64,000 nucleotides of DNA from Novipirellula galeiformis. Its GTDB lineage: Bacteria; Planctomycetota; Planctomycetia; Pirellulales; Pirellulaceae. The translations under genes and the position numbers were made by a program. Every line of letters begins with the position of its first letter. The first letter of the stretch is position 1. Location of the stretch: contig NZ_SJPT01000001.1 of assembly GCF_007860095.1 (NCBI RefSeq), forward strand, positions 324,212 to 388,211. The letters are read 5' to 3'. Positions 55,241 to 63,750 of the stretch are shown in pieces. The notes under the pieces are model-generated. The model did not search any database. It saw only the letters and a list, made by a program, of their open reading frames with translations, and was not told the origin of the DNA.

Positions 55241-56440
55241 ATGACCCTTCTCCGACCCCACGGCGTCCTTTCGCCAATCTGTTACGCCTTGTTCGCATCG
55301 TTGACGTTTGTCACATCGATGACGCAAACCGCACGAGCCGACGCGGACAAGTACAGCAAAACCCTGCAATCAACCGTCTGGATTATCACCAGCGACGCGG
55401 AAAACGAAACCTCCACCGGAACCGGAGTCTTCGTCGACGTGGACAAGCGACTCGTGCTCACCAACGCTCATGTGGTTGGCGACAGCCGCTCGGCAGTGAT
55501 CTTTTTTGCCGATGTCCGAAACGGGCTGCCCGAGGTCAAACGAAAGCATTACCTCGACAACGTGCTGAAACTCGCTCAGCCCGGTAAGGTCGTCGCGGTC
55601 GACCGCAAACGCGATTTGGCCCTCATTCAACTGCCCAAAGTGCCCGATCGTGCCAAGGTGATCGAGTTGGCGGACGCCAGCACTAAGCCCGGATCGGCGG
55701 TTGATGTGATCGGAAACCCCGGCGGCAGCGACGTTTTGTGGGTCAACACCTCGGGAACCGTTCGCTCGGTGTACGATAAAAAATTCAAATCCAACCACGG
55801 CGAACATGATTTCAAAGTGGTCGAGATCCAAAGCCCGATCAAACCTGGCGACAGCGGCGGACCCGTCGTCGACAACGAAGGCAAATTGGTCGCAATCGCC
55901 CAATCGTTTTCGCCGGAAAGCCCATTGATTAGCTACTGTGTCGATGTGACTGAAATCAAAGCGTTCATGGACGGATCGTGGAAAGAAGCCCCGCTGCCGA
56001 CCAAAGATCTGTTGGACGCCGCAAACATCACGCACACCAAGCATTCGACCGGTCACTACCAAGTCGAGCAGGAGATTTCCAAAGGCAAGAAACAAGCCGT
56101 TTTTGTGGCCAAAGAGACGGAGTACTTCAAACGAGCCGATGTGCGGAAGATCTGGTCACTCGTTTCGGTGTCCAAAGACGCTCCGACCAGCGAGTTGATG
56201 ATGCGGCTGCTTCGTCAAAGTTCGGCAACAAAAATGGGCTCGTGGGCAGTGGAAAAGAACTCGTCCGGTGAACACATGATCCTCTTTGTTGCCAAGCTCG
56301 ATGCCACCGCACCGTCGGAAGCCGTTCAAGGAACGATCGAGTATGTCGCCCGCATTGCCGGGGCGATGCACAAGGAACTGAATCCAAGCAAAGACGAGAA
56401 AACAGCGAAAGAAACGTTGGCATCGTGGCTCGCCAAATAA
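55241..56440 (+). CDS. Exported trypsin-like serine protease with chaperone-like C-terminus
   Basis: 399 residues from the ATG at 55241, preceded by GAGGTG six bases upstream; the signal peptide ends at about residue 33 (TARA). The trypsin-like fold has a full catalytic triad: TNAHVV (H77), DRKRDLALIQL (D125) and PGDSGGPVV (S205). No PDZ domain follows. Instead residues about 265-380 look like the YbjN/chaperone-like domain of the 54106 protein (LMMRLLRQSSATKMGSWAVE, then AVQGTIEYVARIAG). This arrangement differs from DegP. The gene is bracketed by two near-identical palindromes. Confidence 0.88.
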   Translation: MTLLRPHGVLSPICYALFASLTFVTSMTQTARADADKYSKTLQSTVWIITSDAENETSTGTGVFVDVDKRLVLTNAHVVGDSRSAVIFFADVRNGLPEVKRKHYLDNVLKLAQPGKVVAVDRKRDLALIQLPKVPDRAKVIELADASTKPGSAVDVIGNPGGSDVLWVNTSGTVRSVYDKKFKSNHGEHDFKVVEIQSPIKPGDSGGPVVDNEGKLVAIAQSFSPESPLISYCVDVTEIKAFMDGSWKEAPLPTKDLLDAANITHTKHSTGHYQVEQEISKGKKQAVFVAKETEYFKRADVRKIWSLVSVSKDAPTSELMMRLLRQSSATKMGSWAVEKNSSGEHMILFVAKLDATAPSEAVQGTIEYVARIAGAMHKELNPSKDEKTAKETLASWLAK

Positions 56441-56482
56441 GGTCGCTCAGGTTCGCTCAGGACCGTCGGAATAACTACTGAC

Positions 56483-56538
56483 GTAGTGGATCTTGCTAAA
56501 GATCCCATGCAGACGGGATCTTTAGCAAGATCCACTAC
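56483..56538. repeat. 56-bp palindrome, copy 2
   Basis: A perfect 24-bp inverted repeat (56483-56506 and 56515-56538) with loop ATGCAGAC. It matches copy 1 over the arms; the innermost pair is C-G here and T-A in copy 1. Same length, no target duplication visible. Confidence 0.95.
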
Positions 56539-56721
56539 GCAACTTCCGCACTTAATATTTCGAAGATCCCTGCCTACCTGCTACGAAAAAATCGGTAAGA
56601 AATCGTGTAACGCTTTTCCAAGACGCTCGCTTGGTTATTTATCAGGCGGATGACAAAAAACCAAGTCATCCACCTGATTCTCACTCACACTCAGTCCACG
56701 TCAGCTCAGGAATCGGAAATC

Positions 56722-57594
56722 ATGAAACGCTCATTCAAAACACTCGCCGTCGCCGTTACCACCATCGCTCTGACCACCGCCAACGGTTCGCTCGTGTCAG
56801 CTTGTGGAGGACGATCCGGTGGCGGTTCATCCGCTCGTGCTAGTTTCGGAGGCCACTCGAGCTTCGGAGGTCACTCGAGCTATTCAAGTCACCGCAATTA
56901 TGGCGGTCACTATGTCGGCAGCAGCACGTATGCATCGTCTTGTCCTACGTCGCGATATGCGTCGCCCGTGTACTCGCAACCCGCCCTTTCGCACGCCATT
57001 CCTTCGCAGCCTCAGCCTCAGTTCGAACAAGCCCCAGCGCCGACGGGGGCTCCGTCCAACTTGGCCGCGAACGGTTTTAGCCAAGGTCGTCCCGTGCAAA
57101 CAGCGTCAACCCAGCCTGTGAATGCGGCTGCCCCGGCCCCTGCACCAACGCAATCGACTCCGCCACGCATCCAACCGGTTTCGCAACCCACTTCGCAACC
57201 GCAATCGGCCGAAGCCTCGGCTTTGCAGATGTTGGCTTCGATCAACAATGTCGAGCCGTCGCCCGCCGAGGAGACTCAACCGCAACTGCCTGAGTTCACC
57301 GCAGCATCCTCGACGACCGCTGGTGCCCATGTCGGAAATTGGAAAGTCAATTTGCCGGGCAATCAATCGGTCGAGTTGAATTTGGCCGACGATGGCAACT
57401 TCAGTTGGACAGCGACGAAAGATGGCAAGTCGAACTCGTTCAGCGGCCAGTACCGATTAGAAAACGGCCAACTCACCTTGGTACGATCCAATGACTTGCA
57501 ACAGATGACGGGCCAATGGACTGGTAACGAAGGGAACTTCACCTTCAAGCTTGAAGGAGCAACCAACGGCGGTTTGAATTTCCAACGCAGCTAA
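56722..57594 (+). CDS. Exported Pro/Gln-rich protein with GTW-type domain
   Basis: 290 residues from the ATG at 56722 (an upstream start at 56650 would precede the signal peptide). Signal peptide about 1-27; LVSACGG could be a lipobox (Cys28). Residues 29-90 are Gly/Ser/His/Tyr-rich, 90-200 a Pro/Gln/Ser-rich linker, and 203-290 a beta domain (HVGNWKVNLPGNQSVELNL, DGKSNSFSG, LTLVRSNDLQ) like the end of the 54106 protein. Probably a surface lipoprotein; function unknown. Confidence 0.78.
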   Translation: MKRSFKTLAVAVTTIALTTANGSLVSACGGRSGGGSSARASFGGHSSFGGHSSYSSHRNYGGHYVGSSTYASSCPTSRYASPVYSQPALSHAIPSQPQPQFEQAPAPTGAPSNLAANGFSQGRPVQTASTQPVNAAAPAPAPTQSTPPRIQPVSQPTSQPQSAEASALQMLASINNVEPSPAEETQPQLPEFTAASSTTAGAHVGNWKVNLPGNQSVELNLADDGNFSWTATKDGKSNSFSGQYRLENGQLTLVRSNDLQQMTGQWTGNEGNFTFKLEGATNGGLNFQRS

Positions 57595-57614
57595 GTGCCT
57601 CCACGTGCAGCATG

Positions 57615-57646
57615 TCACCTTTCCCAACCTCGTTTGGGAAAGGTGA
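57615..57646 (+). terminator. Hairpin after the GTW-domain protein gene
   Basis: A perfect 13-bp stem (57615-57627 and 57634-57646, arms TCACCTTTCCCAA) with loop CCTCGT, 20 bp after the stop. No strong T tract follows. Confidence 0.7.
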
Positions 57647-57659
57647 ATTCATTGGACTT

Positions 57660-57724
57660 AACGTAGCTTAGGCTTCCAATCTGGGGTCAAATGAGATCCC
57701 CAGGTTGGCAGCCTAAGCTACGTT
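57660..57724. repeat. 65-bp imperfect palindrome
   Basis: AACGTAGCTTAGGCT at the left end pairs with AGCCTAAGCTACGTT at the right end; the inner arms CCAAtCTGGGG and CCCCAGgTTGG also pair, with two mismatches and a one-base bulge in total. A likely dispersed palindromic repeat; it lies just beyond the hairpin at 57615-57646. Confidence 0.8.
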
Positions 57725-57847
57725 TTGCAGCTCCGCCGCCTTGAGGTTAACTACGTTTGGGGGAGGTGGCAGAGAGACTTTTCAACCCGCCCTGCCCTGC
57801 CCTACTTGAAACGAGAGACTTCATTTTCGCCGGCTCCATCGGCGCAT

Positions 57848-57880
57848 AAAAAAAGCGGCTCCTTTGAAATCGGAGCCGCT
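57848..57880 (-). terminator. Intrinsic terminator of the flagellar sigma gene
   Basis: Read on the minus strand: AGCGGCTCC, loop GATTTCAAA, GGAGCCGCT, then TTTTTT. A textbook intrinsic terminator 48 bp after the stop at 57928. Confidence 0.9.
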
Positions 57881-57927
57881 ATGGAGCGTTCGGCGGCCGT
57901 GCATGGCCGCCGTGCTACAACTGAATA

Positions 57928-58725
57928 TTAAGCACCGAATTCGATTCGGCGTGGTCCGAGTTGCTGTTGCAATCGGTTCACAATCGACGTGTGCATCTGG
58001 CTAACGCGAGACTCGGAAAGATCGAGGGTTGCACCGATTTCTTTCATCGTGAGTTCTTCGTAGTAATAAAGAATGATGATCAATCGTTCGTTGCGGTTGA
58101 GTCCTTTGGTGACCAATCGCATCAAGTCATTCTTTTGCACACGGATCGTTGGGTCTTCGCCCTTCTTGTCTTCAAGAACGTCGATTTCACGGACATCTTT
58201 GTAGCTGTCCGTTTCGTACCACTTCTTGTTCAACGAGACGACGCCGACCGCATTGGCGTCGGATTGCATCTTTTCGAGTTCAGCGAGAGGGATCTCCATC
58301 TTCTCGGAAAGTTCCAAGTTAGTTGGAGCCCGGCCATGTTTGGTTTCGAGTTCCTTTTTGGCCGTGGCCAGCTTGCTGGCTTTGCTGCGCACCAAGCGGG
58401 GGACCCAGTCCATGGTGCGAAGTTCGTCAAGCATGGCACCCCGAATTCGTGGCACACAATACGTTTCGAACTTAACGCCGCGTTCCATGTCGTACGCATC
58501 GATGGCGTCCATCAGGCCGAAGATGCCGGCGCTGATCAAGTCATCGAGTTCGACTCCATCAGGAAGTCGTTGCCAAATCCGTTCGCCGTTATAGCGAACC
58601 AGTGGCATGAAACGCTCGACCAACCGATTGCGTAAGTCTTCGTAGTCCGCTGCGTCCTTGGTGATTTTCTTGAAGTCTTGCCAGACTTGTAGAATCTCAT
58701 CGTCGGTTGTGACTGTCGCTGCCAT
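57928..58725 (-). CDS. fliA: FliA/WhiG-type RNA polymerase sigma factor (sigma-28)
   Basis: 265 residues from the ATG at 58725, which has a strong Shine-Dalgarno GGAGG five bases upstream; a start at 58869 would add 48 unlikely residues. Sigma regions 2, 3 and 4 follow in order: NGERIWQRLPDGVELDDLIS with GIFGLMDAIDAYD, the FETYCVPRIRGAMLDELR block typical of FliA, LELSEKMEIPLAELEKMQ, and RNERLIIILYYYEELTMKEI with a helix-turn-helix. It should drive late flagellar genes; no anti-sigma FlgM is seen. Last in the flhA-flhF group. Confidence 0.93.
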   Translation of the reverse strand: MAATVTTDDEILQVWQDFKKITKDAADYEDLRNRLVERFMPLVRYNGERIWQRLPDGVELDDLISAGIFGLMDAIDAYDMERGVKFETYCVPRIRGAMLDELRTMDWVPRLVRSKASKLATAKKELETKHGRAPTNLELSEKMEIPLAELEKMQSDANAVGVVSLNKKWYETDSYKDVREIDVLEDKKGEDPTIRVQKNDLMRLVTKGLNRNERLIIILYYYEELTMKEIGATLDLSESRVSQMHTSIVNRLQQQLGPRRIEFGA

Positions 58726-58933
58726 CCAATCCTCCGTGACCAAAAAATGTACTGACGGCATCATGCCATCGGCGTTTTGTAACCATTCACTTGACGTTGC
58801 CGCAGTTCGGCTCGGAGCCAAGTGGTAATTACTCGTGTTAAATCCAGGACGGCTTGGCGACGTTTGCATCCATGCTCACGTAAACCAAATCCGCCGTGGC
58901 GTCCAAGCTAAGAATCCTGTCGAACATCCGTGT

Positions 58934-59257
58934 TCAAGATTCGTTGCTGGATTTGTCTTCGCTAAGAGTTGCGTCAATGATCCCTTGGCGATACCACTCG
59001 ACTCGGTGTCGGAAAGCGGTTTCCATGGAATCACGAACGACGTACTCGGTAATCCACCCTGCGACCCATCCAAACACGCTGAATATCAGCAGGGCAACCA
59101 TCGCTTCCATCGCGACTTGATCGGCGATCTCGCCGAAGATTGCACCTCGCACGACGACTAAAGCCATTGCAAGAGCACCCAGGCATAATGCGAAGCTTCG
59201 TGTCAACGTTGCAGTGTCCGTTTGTGAACAAGGTTTCCTGTGTTGTAATCGGAGCAA
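58934..59257 (-). CDS. Small two-helix membrane protein between flhF and fliA
   Basis: 107 residues. Two hydrophobic segments (about 20-38 and 49-69) with a charged C-terminal tail (RHRVEWYRQGIIDATLSEDK). It lies in the flhF-fliA gap of the flagellar cluster, so a role in flagellar placement or sigma control is possible, but no family is recognised. An in-frame ATG further in gives a shorter form. Confidence 0.55.
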   Translation of the reverse strand: MLRLQHRKPCSQTDTATLTRSFALCLGALAMALVVVRGAIFGEIADQVAMEAMVALLIFSVFGWVAGWITEYVVRDSMETAFRHRVEWYRQGIIDATLSEDKSSNES

Positions 59258-59363
59258 CCTGATAATTGCAAAATTGGCTCAAGCCACTTTTGCTGTGTCC
59301 GGTGTGCTACACCCTCTGTATCGGCTCTGACCCAGGTTCAACCTGAATCAATCTTTTAAAAAA

Positions 59364-60470
59364 TTAGGCTGCGTCTAAATGTTGGCTTTGTAGTGTGTTT
59401 GGCATCAGACGCGACAGCAACGTTTCGGCGTTGGCAACTTGAATGTCGTCCGGGACTTGTTGTCCATGCGTGATGTAGCTCATCGGGATGCCCGGAAACT
59501 GATCCGATGCTGTGATCGCCGAGAGCACTCCCGCCGTGCTGGTCGCTTCATCAAGCTTGGTCAAGATCGCGGCGGTCGGTCGCGCGGGAGCAAACCCACG
59601 CAACACCGAACGGAGTGTGGCGACCGAGCTAGTCGCCGCCATCACTAAGTGCGTTTCATCGGGCTGCGCCATTTGCAACAACTCCACCAATTGGTCGATC
59701 CTGGCGTCGCTCGCTGGGCTTCGGCCCGCGGTATCAATCAGTACCAAGTCGACGTCGCCGAGCCGTTCAATGGCGGGTTGCATTTGGGCTGGCTTTTCGA
59801 CCACCTCCATCGGCAAGTCCATGATCTCGGCGTAGGCCTCAAGTTGCTGGACCGCCGCGATGCGGAATGTATCGATGGTGACTAAGCCAACGCGGCGTCG
59901 TTCCTCGATGCGGAATCCCGCTGCTAACTTTGCAATCGTGGTGGTTTTGCCGACGCCCGTCGGGCCAACCAGGGCGACAATGTGTTTGGAACCGGGTTGA
60001 GTTCGAATCGGACCGGCTAGGCGAAGTTCGCGAGTGATCGAGCGTTGTAAGTGTTCCATCCACGGTGGGCCGTGAGATTCTCCCAGCCCCGCTGCAAAAC
60101 TCTCCGTCGCTTGCAGCCAGCGATCCGCGGTGCTCGCCGCGACCCCGGCTTCGATCAATTGCTCACGGTACGCTTGCAGCGGTCCGGCCAACATCGACGA
60201 CGAGTGCATGAACATGCTGCGCCGTGGTGATTCATGTTCGTCGCCGAGAGTGGATCCCTCGGTGCGGTCTTCGTGAAGGGAATCCGACGTCGACGTGTGA
60301 GTGGAATCGCGTAGTCCCGCAGTCACTTCGACGTAAGTACGGCCAAGCCAACCCATCCATCCATCACGGACTTGACGAGTATGCAGCACCGAGGCATCCG
60401 TGCCCATTTGCTGGCGGATCTCTTCAAGGGCATCTTGAAGGCTGGCGGCTCGGAAAGTGCGAATATGCAT
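59364..60470 (-). CDS. flhF: Flagellar SRP-type GTPase FlhF
   Basis: 368 residues from the ATG at 60470; a GTG at 60482 is the alternative. Begins MHIRTFRAASLQDALEEIR, the standard FlhF N-terminus, and has a P-loop GPTGVGKTTTIAKLAAG (residues 169-185), LVTIDTFRIAAVQQLEAYA and LIDTAGRSPASDARID. FlhF places the flagellum at the pole. The middle linker (52-95) is Ser/Thr/Glu-rich. Downstream of flhA; no FlhG/MinD-like gene is visible. Confidence 0.95.
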   Translation of the reverse strand: MHIRTFRAASLQDALEEIRQQMGTDASVLHTRQVRDGWMGWLGRTYVEVTAGLRDSTHTSTSDSLHEDRTEGSTLGDEHESPRRSMFMHSSSMLAGPLQAYREQLIEAGVAASTADRWLQATESFAAGLGESHGPPWMEHLQRSITRELRLAGPIRTQPGSKHIVALVGPTGVGKTTTIAKLAAGFRIEERRRVGLVTIDTFRIAAVQQLEAYAEIMDLPMEVVEKPAQMQPAIERLGDVDLVLIDTAGRSPASDARIDQLVELLQMAQPDETHLVMAATSSVATLRSVLRGFAPARPTAAILTKLDEATSTAGVLSAITASDQFPGIPMSYITHGQQVPDDIQVANAETLLSRLMPNTLQSQHLDAA

Positions 60471-60582
60471 AGTGCGAATCACATCGCGAGGAATTTCATG
60501 GGAATCATAAGAGCGGTCGACAAGGACCGCTTTGGATTCACTGCGGATAGGGGGTTAACTTCGGCTTGGGGCTCAGTGGGTT

Positions 60583-62688
60583 TTAGGTATCACTCACGAC
60601 TCCGTGCGATTCAATCTTCGTGTCCTGAGTCACTTCGTTGTACGACAGGATTCTTAATCGTGGCATCGACGGCGATGTGATTTGGCGAAGCCCTGGGCGG
60701 ATGCGAGGACTGACCAACAAAATCGGCGGATAGCCAGCGGTAATCAGTTTCTTAACGGCTTCTTGGATTCTTTCGCAAGTGAGGTCTACCGCTTGCGGAC
60801 TCATTCTCACAAAAAGTCCTCGTTCGGTATGTTCGATGCCTGCGGCAATCCGATCTTCCATCGCTGGATCGAGGGCAAGCACATGCAATTGATTGTGTTC
60901 GTCGCGATAGCGAGTGCTAATCGTCCGGGCCAAGCGGTGCCGAACGTACTCGCACAACAAAACGGGGTCTTTGGTGCGGGATGCAAAATCGCCAAGCGTT
61001 TCGAGAATGATACTGAGTTGGCGAATCGGGACATCTTCACGAAGCAGGAGGTGTAGCACCTGCTGGACTTCGCTGATCTTCATCGCCCCTGGGATCAATT
61101 CGTCGACGACTGCGGGCGAGACCTCTTTGAGTTCGTCAATTAAATGCTTCGTCGCGTCACGCGAGAGCAATTCATCGGCATGACGGCGGGCAATCTCTTG
61201 CAAATGGGTCGCCAAGACGGCGCCGGGTTCCACCGTCGTGTAGCCGTAAATCGCGGCCTGTTCGCGACGCATCGGGTCGATCCAAACCGCCGGTTCGCCG
61301 AACGTGGGGTCGCGGGTGGGCTCGCCGGTAATGGTGCCAGTGGTTTGGCCGCTGTCGATTGCCAGCAATTTGTCGGGACGTACGATCGCGCGGGCAATCG
61401 TATTGCCAGCAATGCGGATCTCGTATTCGCTTTCGTCTAAACTCATCTCGTCTCGCACGCGAACTTTCGGCAACACGATGCCAATGTCCGAGGCGATCGA
61501 GTTGCGGACTCCCGTGATCCGTTGCATTAAGTCGCCGCCACGTCCGGGGTCGGCTAAGCTCAGCAACCCAAGACCGATCGTCATCTCCATCGGGTCGATC
61601 GTTAAAAAGTCTTCGACTCGTTTTTCAGGAGGAGCCGCCGCAGCCGCTTTCTCGGCTTGGTCGCGAACTTGTTTCTCGTCCACTTCACGGGTGTTGTTGC
61701 GGTTCATCACGATCGCTAACCCGATGCACCCTGCTCCGAGCGTTGCCATTGGAATCGTCGGAAGGCTGGTCACGATCAACAGCAGCAAAAAGCAACCGGC
61801 GACCGTCAATGCCTTGGGGTTGCCAAAGAGTTGTTGCAGGAATTGGACCGGTAGGTTGACCTTTTGAGTGCTCCGCGTGACCAGCAAACCGGCCGCCAGC
61901 GAGATAAAAAGGGCCGGGACTTGGCTGACCAATCCGTCGCCAATCGTTAACTTGGTAAATAAGGCGCCCGCTTCGGTGATCGTCATACCGGCATGCATCA
62001 CGCCGATATACAAGCCACCGATGACGTTGACGACCGTGATCACAATCCCCGCGATCGCGTCGCCACGGACGAACTTGCTAGCACCATCCATTGCCCCGTA
62101 GAAATCGGCCTGGGAACTCACCTCTTCACGGCGGCGCTGAGCTTCCTTTTCATCGATCAGCCCGGCGTTCAAATCGGCGTCAATCGCCATTTGGCGACCT
62201 GGCATCCCATCCAACGCAAACCGTGCCGCAACTTCACTGATCCGGGTCGAACCCTTGGTAATCACGATGAATTGAATCAAGACGATGATCAAAAAGATAA
62301 TGATCCCGACTTCGATTCGATCCCCCGCGACAAATTCGCCAAAATTCTGGATCACGCCGCCGGCAGCTTCCATCTTCAGCGTGTCCGCCCCGGTTAAAAT
62401 CAGTCGCGTTGTGGCGACGTTCAATACCAAACGGGCAAGCGTGGTCGCCAGCAGCAGCGAAGGGAAAATACTGAATTCGAGGGGCGTGGAGACATAAATC
62501 GTCGTCAATAGGATGATGACCCCGATGGTGATGTTGGCTGCGAGTAGCAGGTCCATCACGATTGCCGGCAGCGGCACGAGGATGACGATCAAGCAGCCGA
62601 TGATCCCCACTGGCAAAACTAAATCGCGGTAACGAAGTAGAGCTGACAGCACAAGAAAATCCTTCCCATCGATAACGAAGCGACCCAT
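60583..62688 (-). CDS. flhA: Flagellar export gate protein FlhA
   Basis: 701 residues. The N-terminal half has eight likely membrane helices (about 20-330), with the FHIPEP signature region AARFALDGMPGRQMAIDADL followed by LIDEKEAQRRREEV. The C-terminal cytoplasmic part (about 360-700) is the substrate platform (YGYTTVEPGAVLATHLQEI, LIDELKEVSPAVVDELIPG). Start ATG at 62688, with AAGAGAAG upstream. First gene of this flagellar group; FlhB and FliP/Q/R are not in the window. Confidence 0.96.
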   Translation of the reverse strand: MGRFVIDGKDFLVLSALLRYRDLVLPVGIIGCLIVILVPLPAIVMDLLLAANITIGVIILLTTIYVSTPLEFSIFPSLLLATTLARLVLNVATTRLILTGADTLKMEAAGGVIQNFGEFVAGDRIEVGIIIFLIIVLIQFIVITKGSTRISEVAARFALDGMPGRQMAIDADLNAGLIDEKEAQRRREEVSSQADFYGAMDGASKFVRGDAIAGIVITVVNVIGGLYIGVMHAGMTITEAGALFTKLTIGDGLVSQVPALFISLAAGLLVTRSTQKVNLPVQFLQQLFGNPKALTVAGCFLLLLIVTSLPTIPMATLGAGCIGLAIVMNRNNTREVDEKQVRDQAEKAAAAAPPEKRVEDFLTIDPMEMTIGLGLLSLADPGRGGDLMQRITGVRNSIASDIGIVLPKVRVRDEMSLDESEYEIRIAGNTIARAIVRPDKLLAIDSGQTTGTITGEPTRDPTFGEPAVWIDPMRREQAAIYGYTTVEPGAVLATHLQEIARRHADELLSRDATKHLIDELKEVSPAVVDELIPGAMKISEVQQVLHLLLREDVPIRQLSIILETLGDFASRTKDPVLLCEYVRHRLARTISTRYRDEHNQLHVLALDPAMEDRIAAGIEHTERGLFVRMSPQAVDLTCERIQEAVKKLITAGYPPILLVSPRIRPGLRQITSPSMPRLRILSYNEVTQDTKIESHGVVSDT

Positions 62689-62991
62689 TCGCTTCTCTTG
62701 AGGGAAAGTACAAAAAAAGTAGGGATCAGGTCTAGAGAAGAACAGACCACCAATCGCCCCCCTTTTTCTAGCCTTTGAGCCGCAAAGCTCAGCTCTTGGG
62801 AGGGGAGGCGTCTCTCAGCTTGGCGGCTCCCTGGTGGGGGGGCTCGATGCCCGGGCCGTCGTCTAGTTTCTGACCGGTGGCATCGGAGGGCCTTCGCGAT
62901 GCCTTGCGCCCGATTCGCGTTCGCTCGTCGAAGTGCGGCCCAGGGGCTCGAAGGGGCCGCTCATCGCAGCGGTGGTATTGATTACCGCTGA
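62689..62991. other. Intergenic region, 303 bp
   Basis: Between flhA and the ThuA-like gene, both minus strand; the flhA promoter should lie here. No repeat array or gene recognised. Confidence 0.4.
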
Positions 62992-63750
62992 TTACTTCTC
63001 AAGCGACCAGTGGATTGCGTTGAGGAGCAGTTGCGGCAGCACTTCCGCTGCGAAATCGTCGCGATAGCCCAGAGAGGTGTAGAACGACTTGCCACCGTCT
63101 GCCCGCGTGAAGGTCCATGCAATCGGTTCACTCCCCTGCCCCTCTACTTTGCCGTCCATCAAAACCACCGCGCCGTCGGCTAGCGGGGCGACTTTGTAGA
63201 GTGAGCCCCTGGAGACAAATGATTCCGTTTTAATGTCGGAGAGCAATGTTGCCGGGATCGAATTGTCGTTGCGAATGGTGACGGTGGTTATGAGCGTATC
63301 TTTATAGTGCCCGCTGTAGTTGCCGCCGAACACCTCGCGGTCCCAGGCGAGCCATTGGTCGTGACCCGGGGGCGAGGCTTCATTGCGTAAGGCAAAGGCA
63401 TGATTGGCGGTACGGATCCCAATCACCGGTTTGCCTTGGGCAACGTGGTCGCGGATTAATTTCAATTGAGATTTGGGTAGGGCGCGTCGCCGGACACTGA
63501 CCAGCAAGACATCGGCGTCACGGATCGCTTCGCTACCCACAAGCGTGTTTCTGTCTTCCTTGTCGGCAAACACCAGCGAGGTGCGGAAGGCCTTTTGGAG
63601 ATGTTGTTCGGCAAACTTGGGCAGCGTTTTCTCCGTTTCATATTCTCGTTCTGCGATCAACATCACCAGATGCGGAGGGAGCGGTTCCGCGATCGCGTGG
63701 GGAGACAAACAACAAGCAATCAGTAAGCACGCAACGGCTCGCAAGTTCAT
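62992..63750 (-). CDS. Exported ThuA-type (trehalose-utilisation-like) domain protein
   Basis: 252 residues from the ATG at 63750, which starts a signal peptide (about 1-21, ending HAIA). An earlier start at 63900 would put 50 residues before it. The mature protein has a ThuA/glutamine-amidotransferase-like fold (LVMLIAEREYETEKTLPKFA, DADVLLVSVRRRALPKSQL, GKPVIGIRTANHAF, and the C-terminal FYTSLGYRDDF...LLLNAIHWSL block of this family). ThuA proteins are common in planctomycetes near secreted sugar enzymes. No catalytic triad is certain. A CCCTGCCC tract lies inside it. Confidence 0.85.
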   Translation of the reverse strand: MNLRAVACLLIACCLSPHAIAEPLPPHLVMLIAEREYETEKTLPKFAEQHLQKAFRTSLVFADKEDRNTLVGSEAIRDADVLLVSVRRRALPKSQLKLIRDHVAQGKPVIGIRTANHAFALRNEASPPGHDQWLAWDREVFGGNYSGHYKDTLITTVTIRNDNSIPATLLSDIKTESFVSRGSLYKVAPLADGAVVLMDGKVEGQGSEPIAWTFTRADGGKSFYTSLGYRDDFAAEVLPQLLLNAIHWSLEK

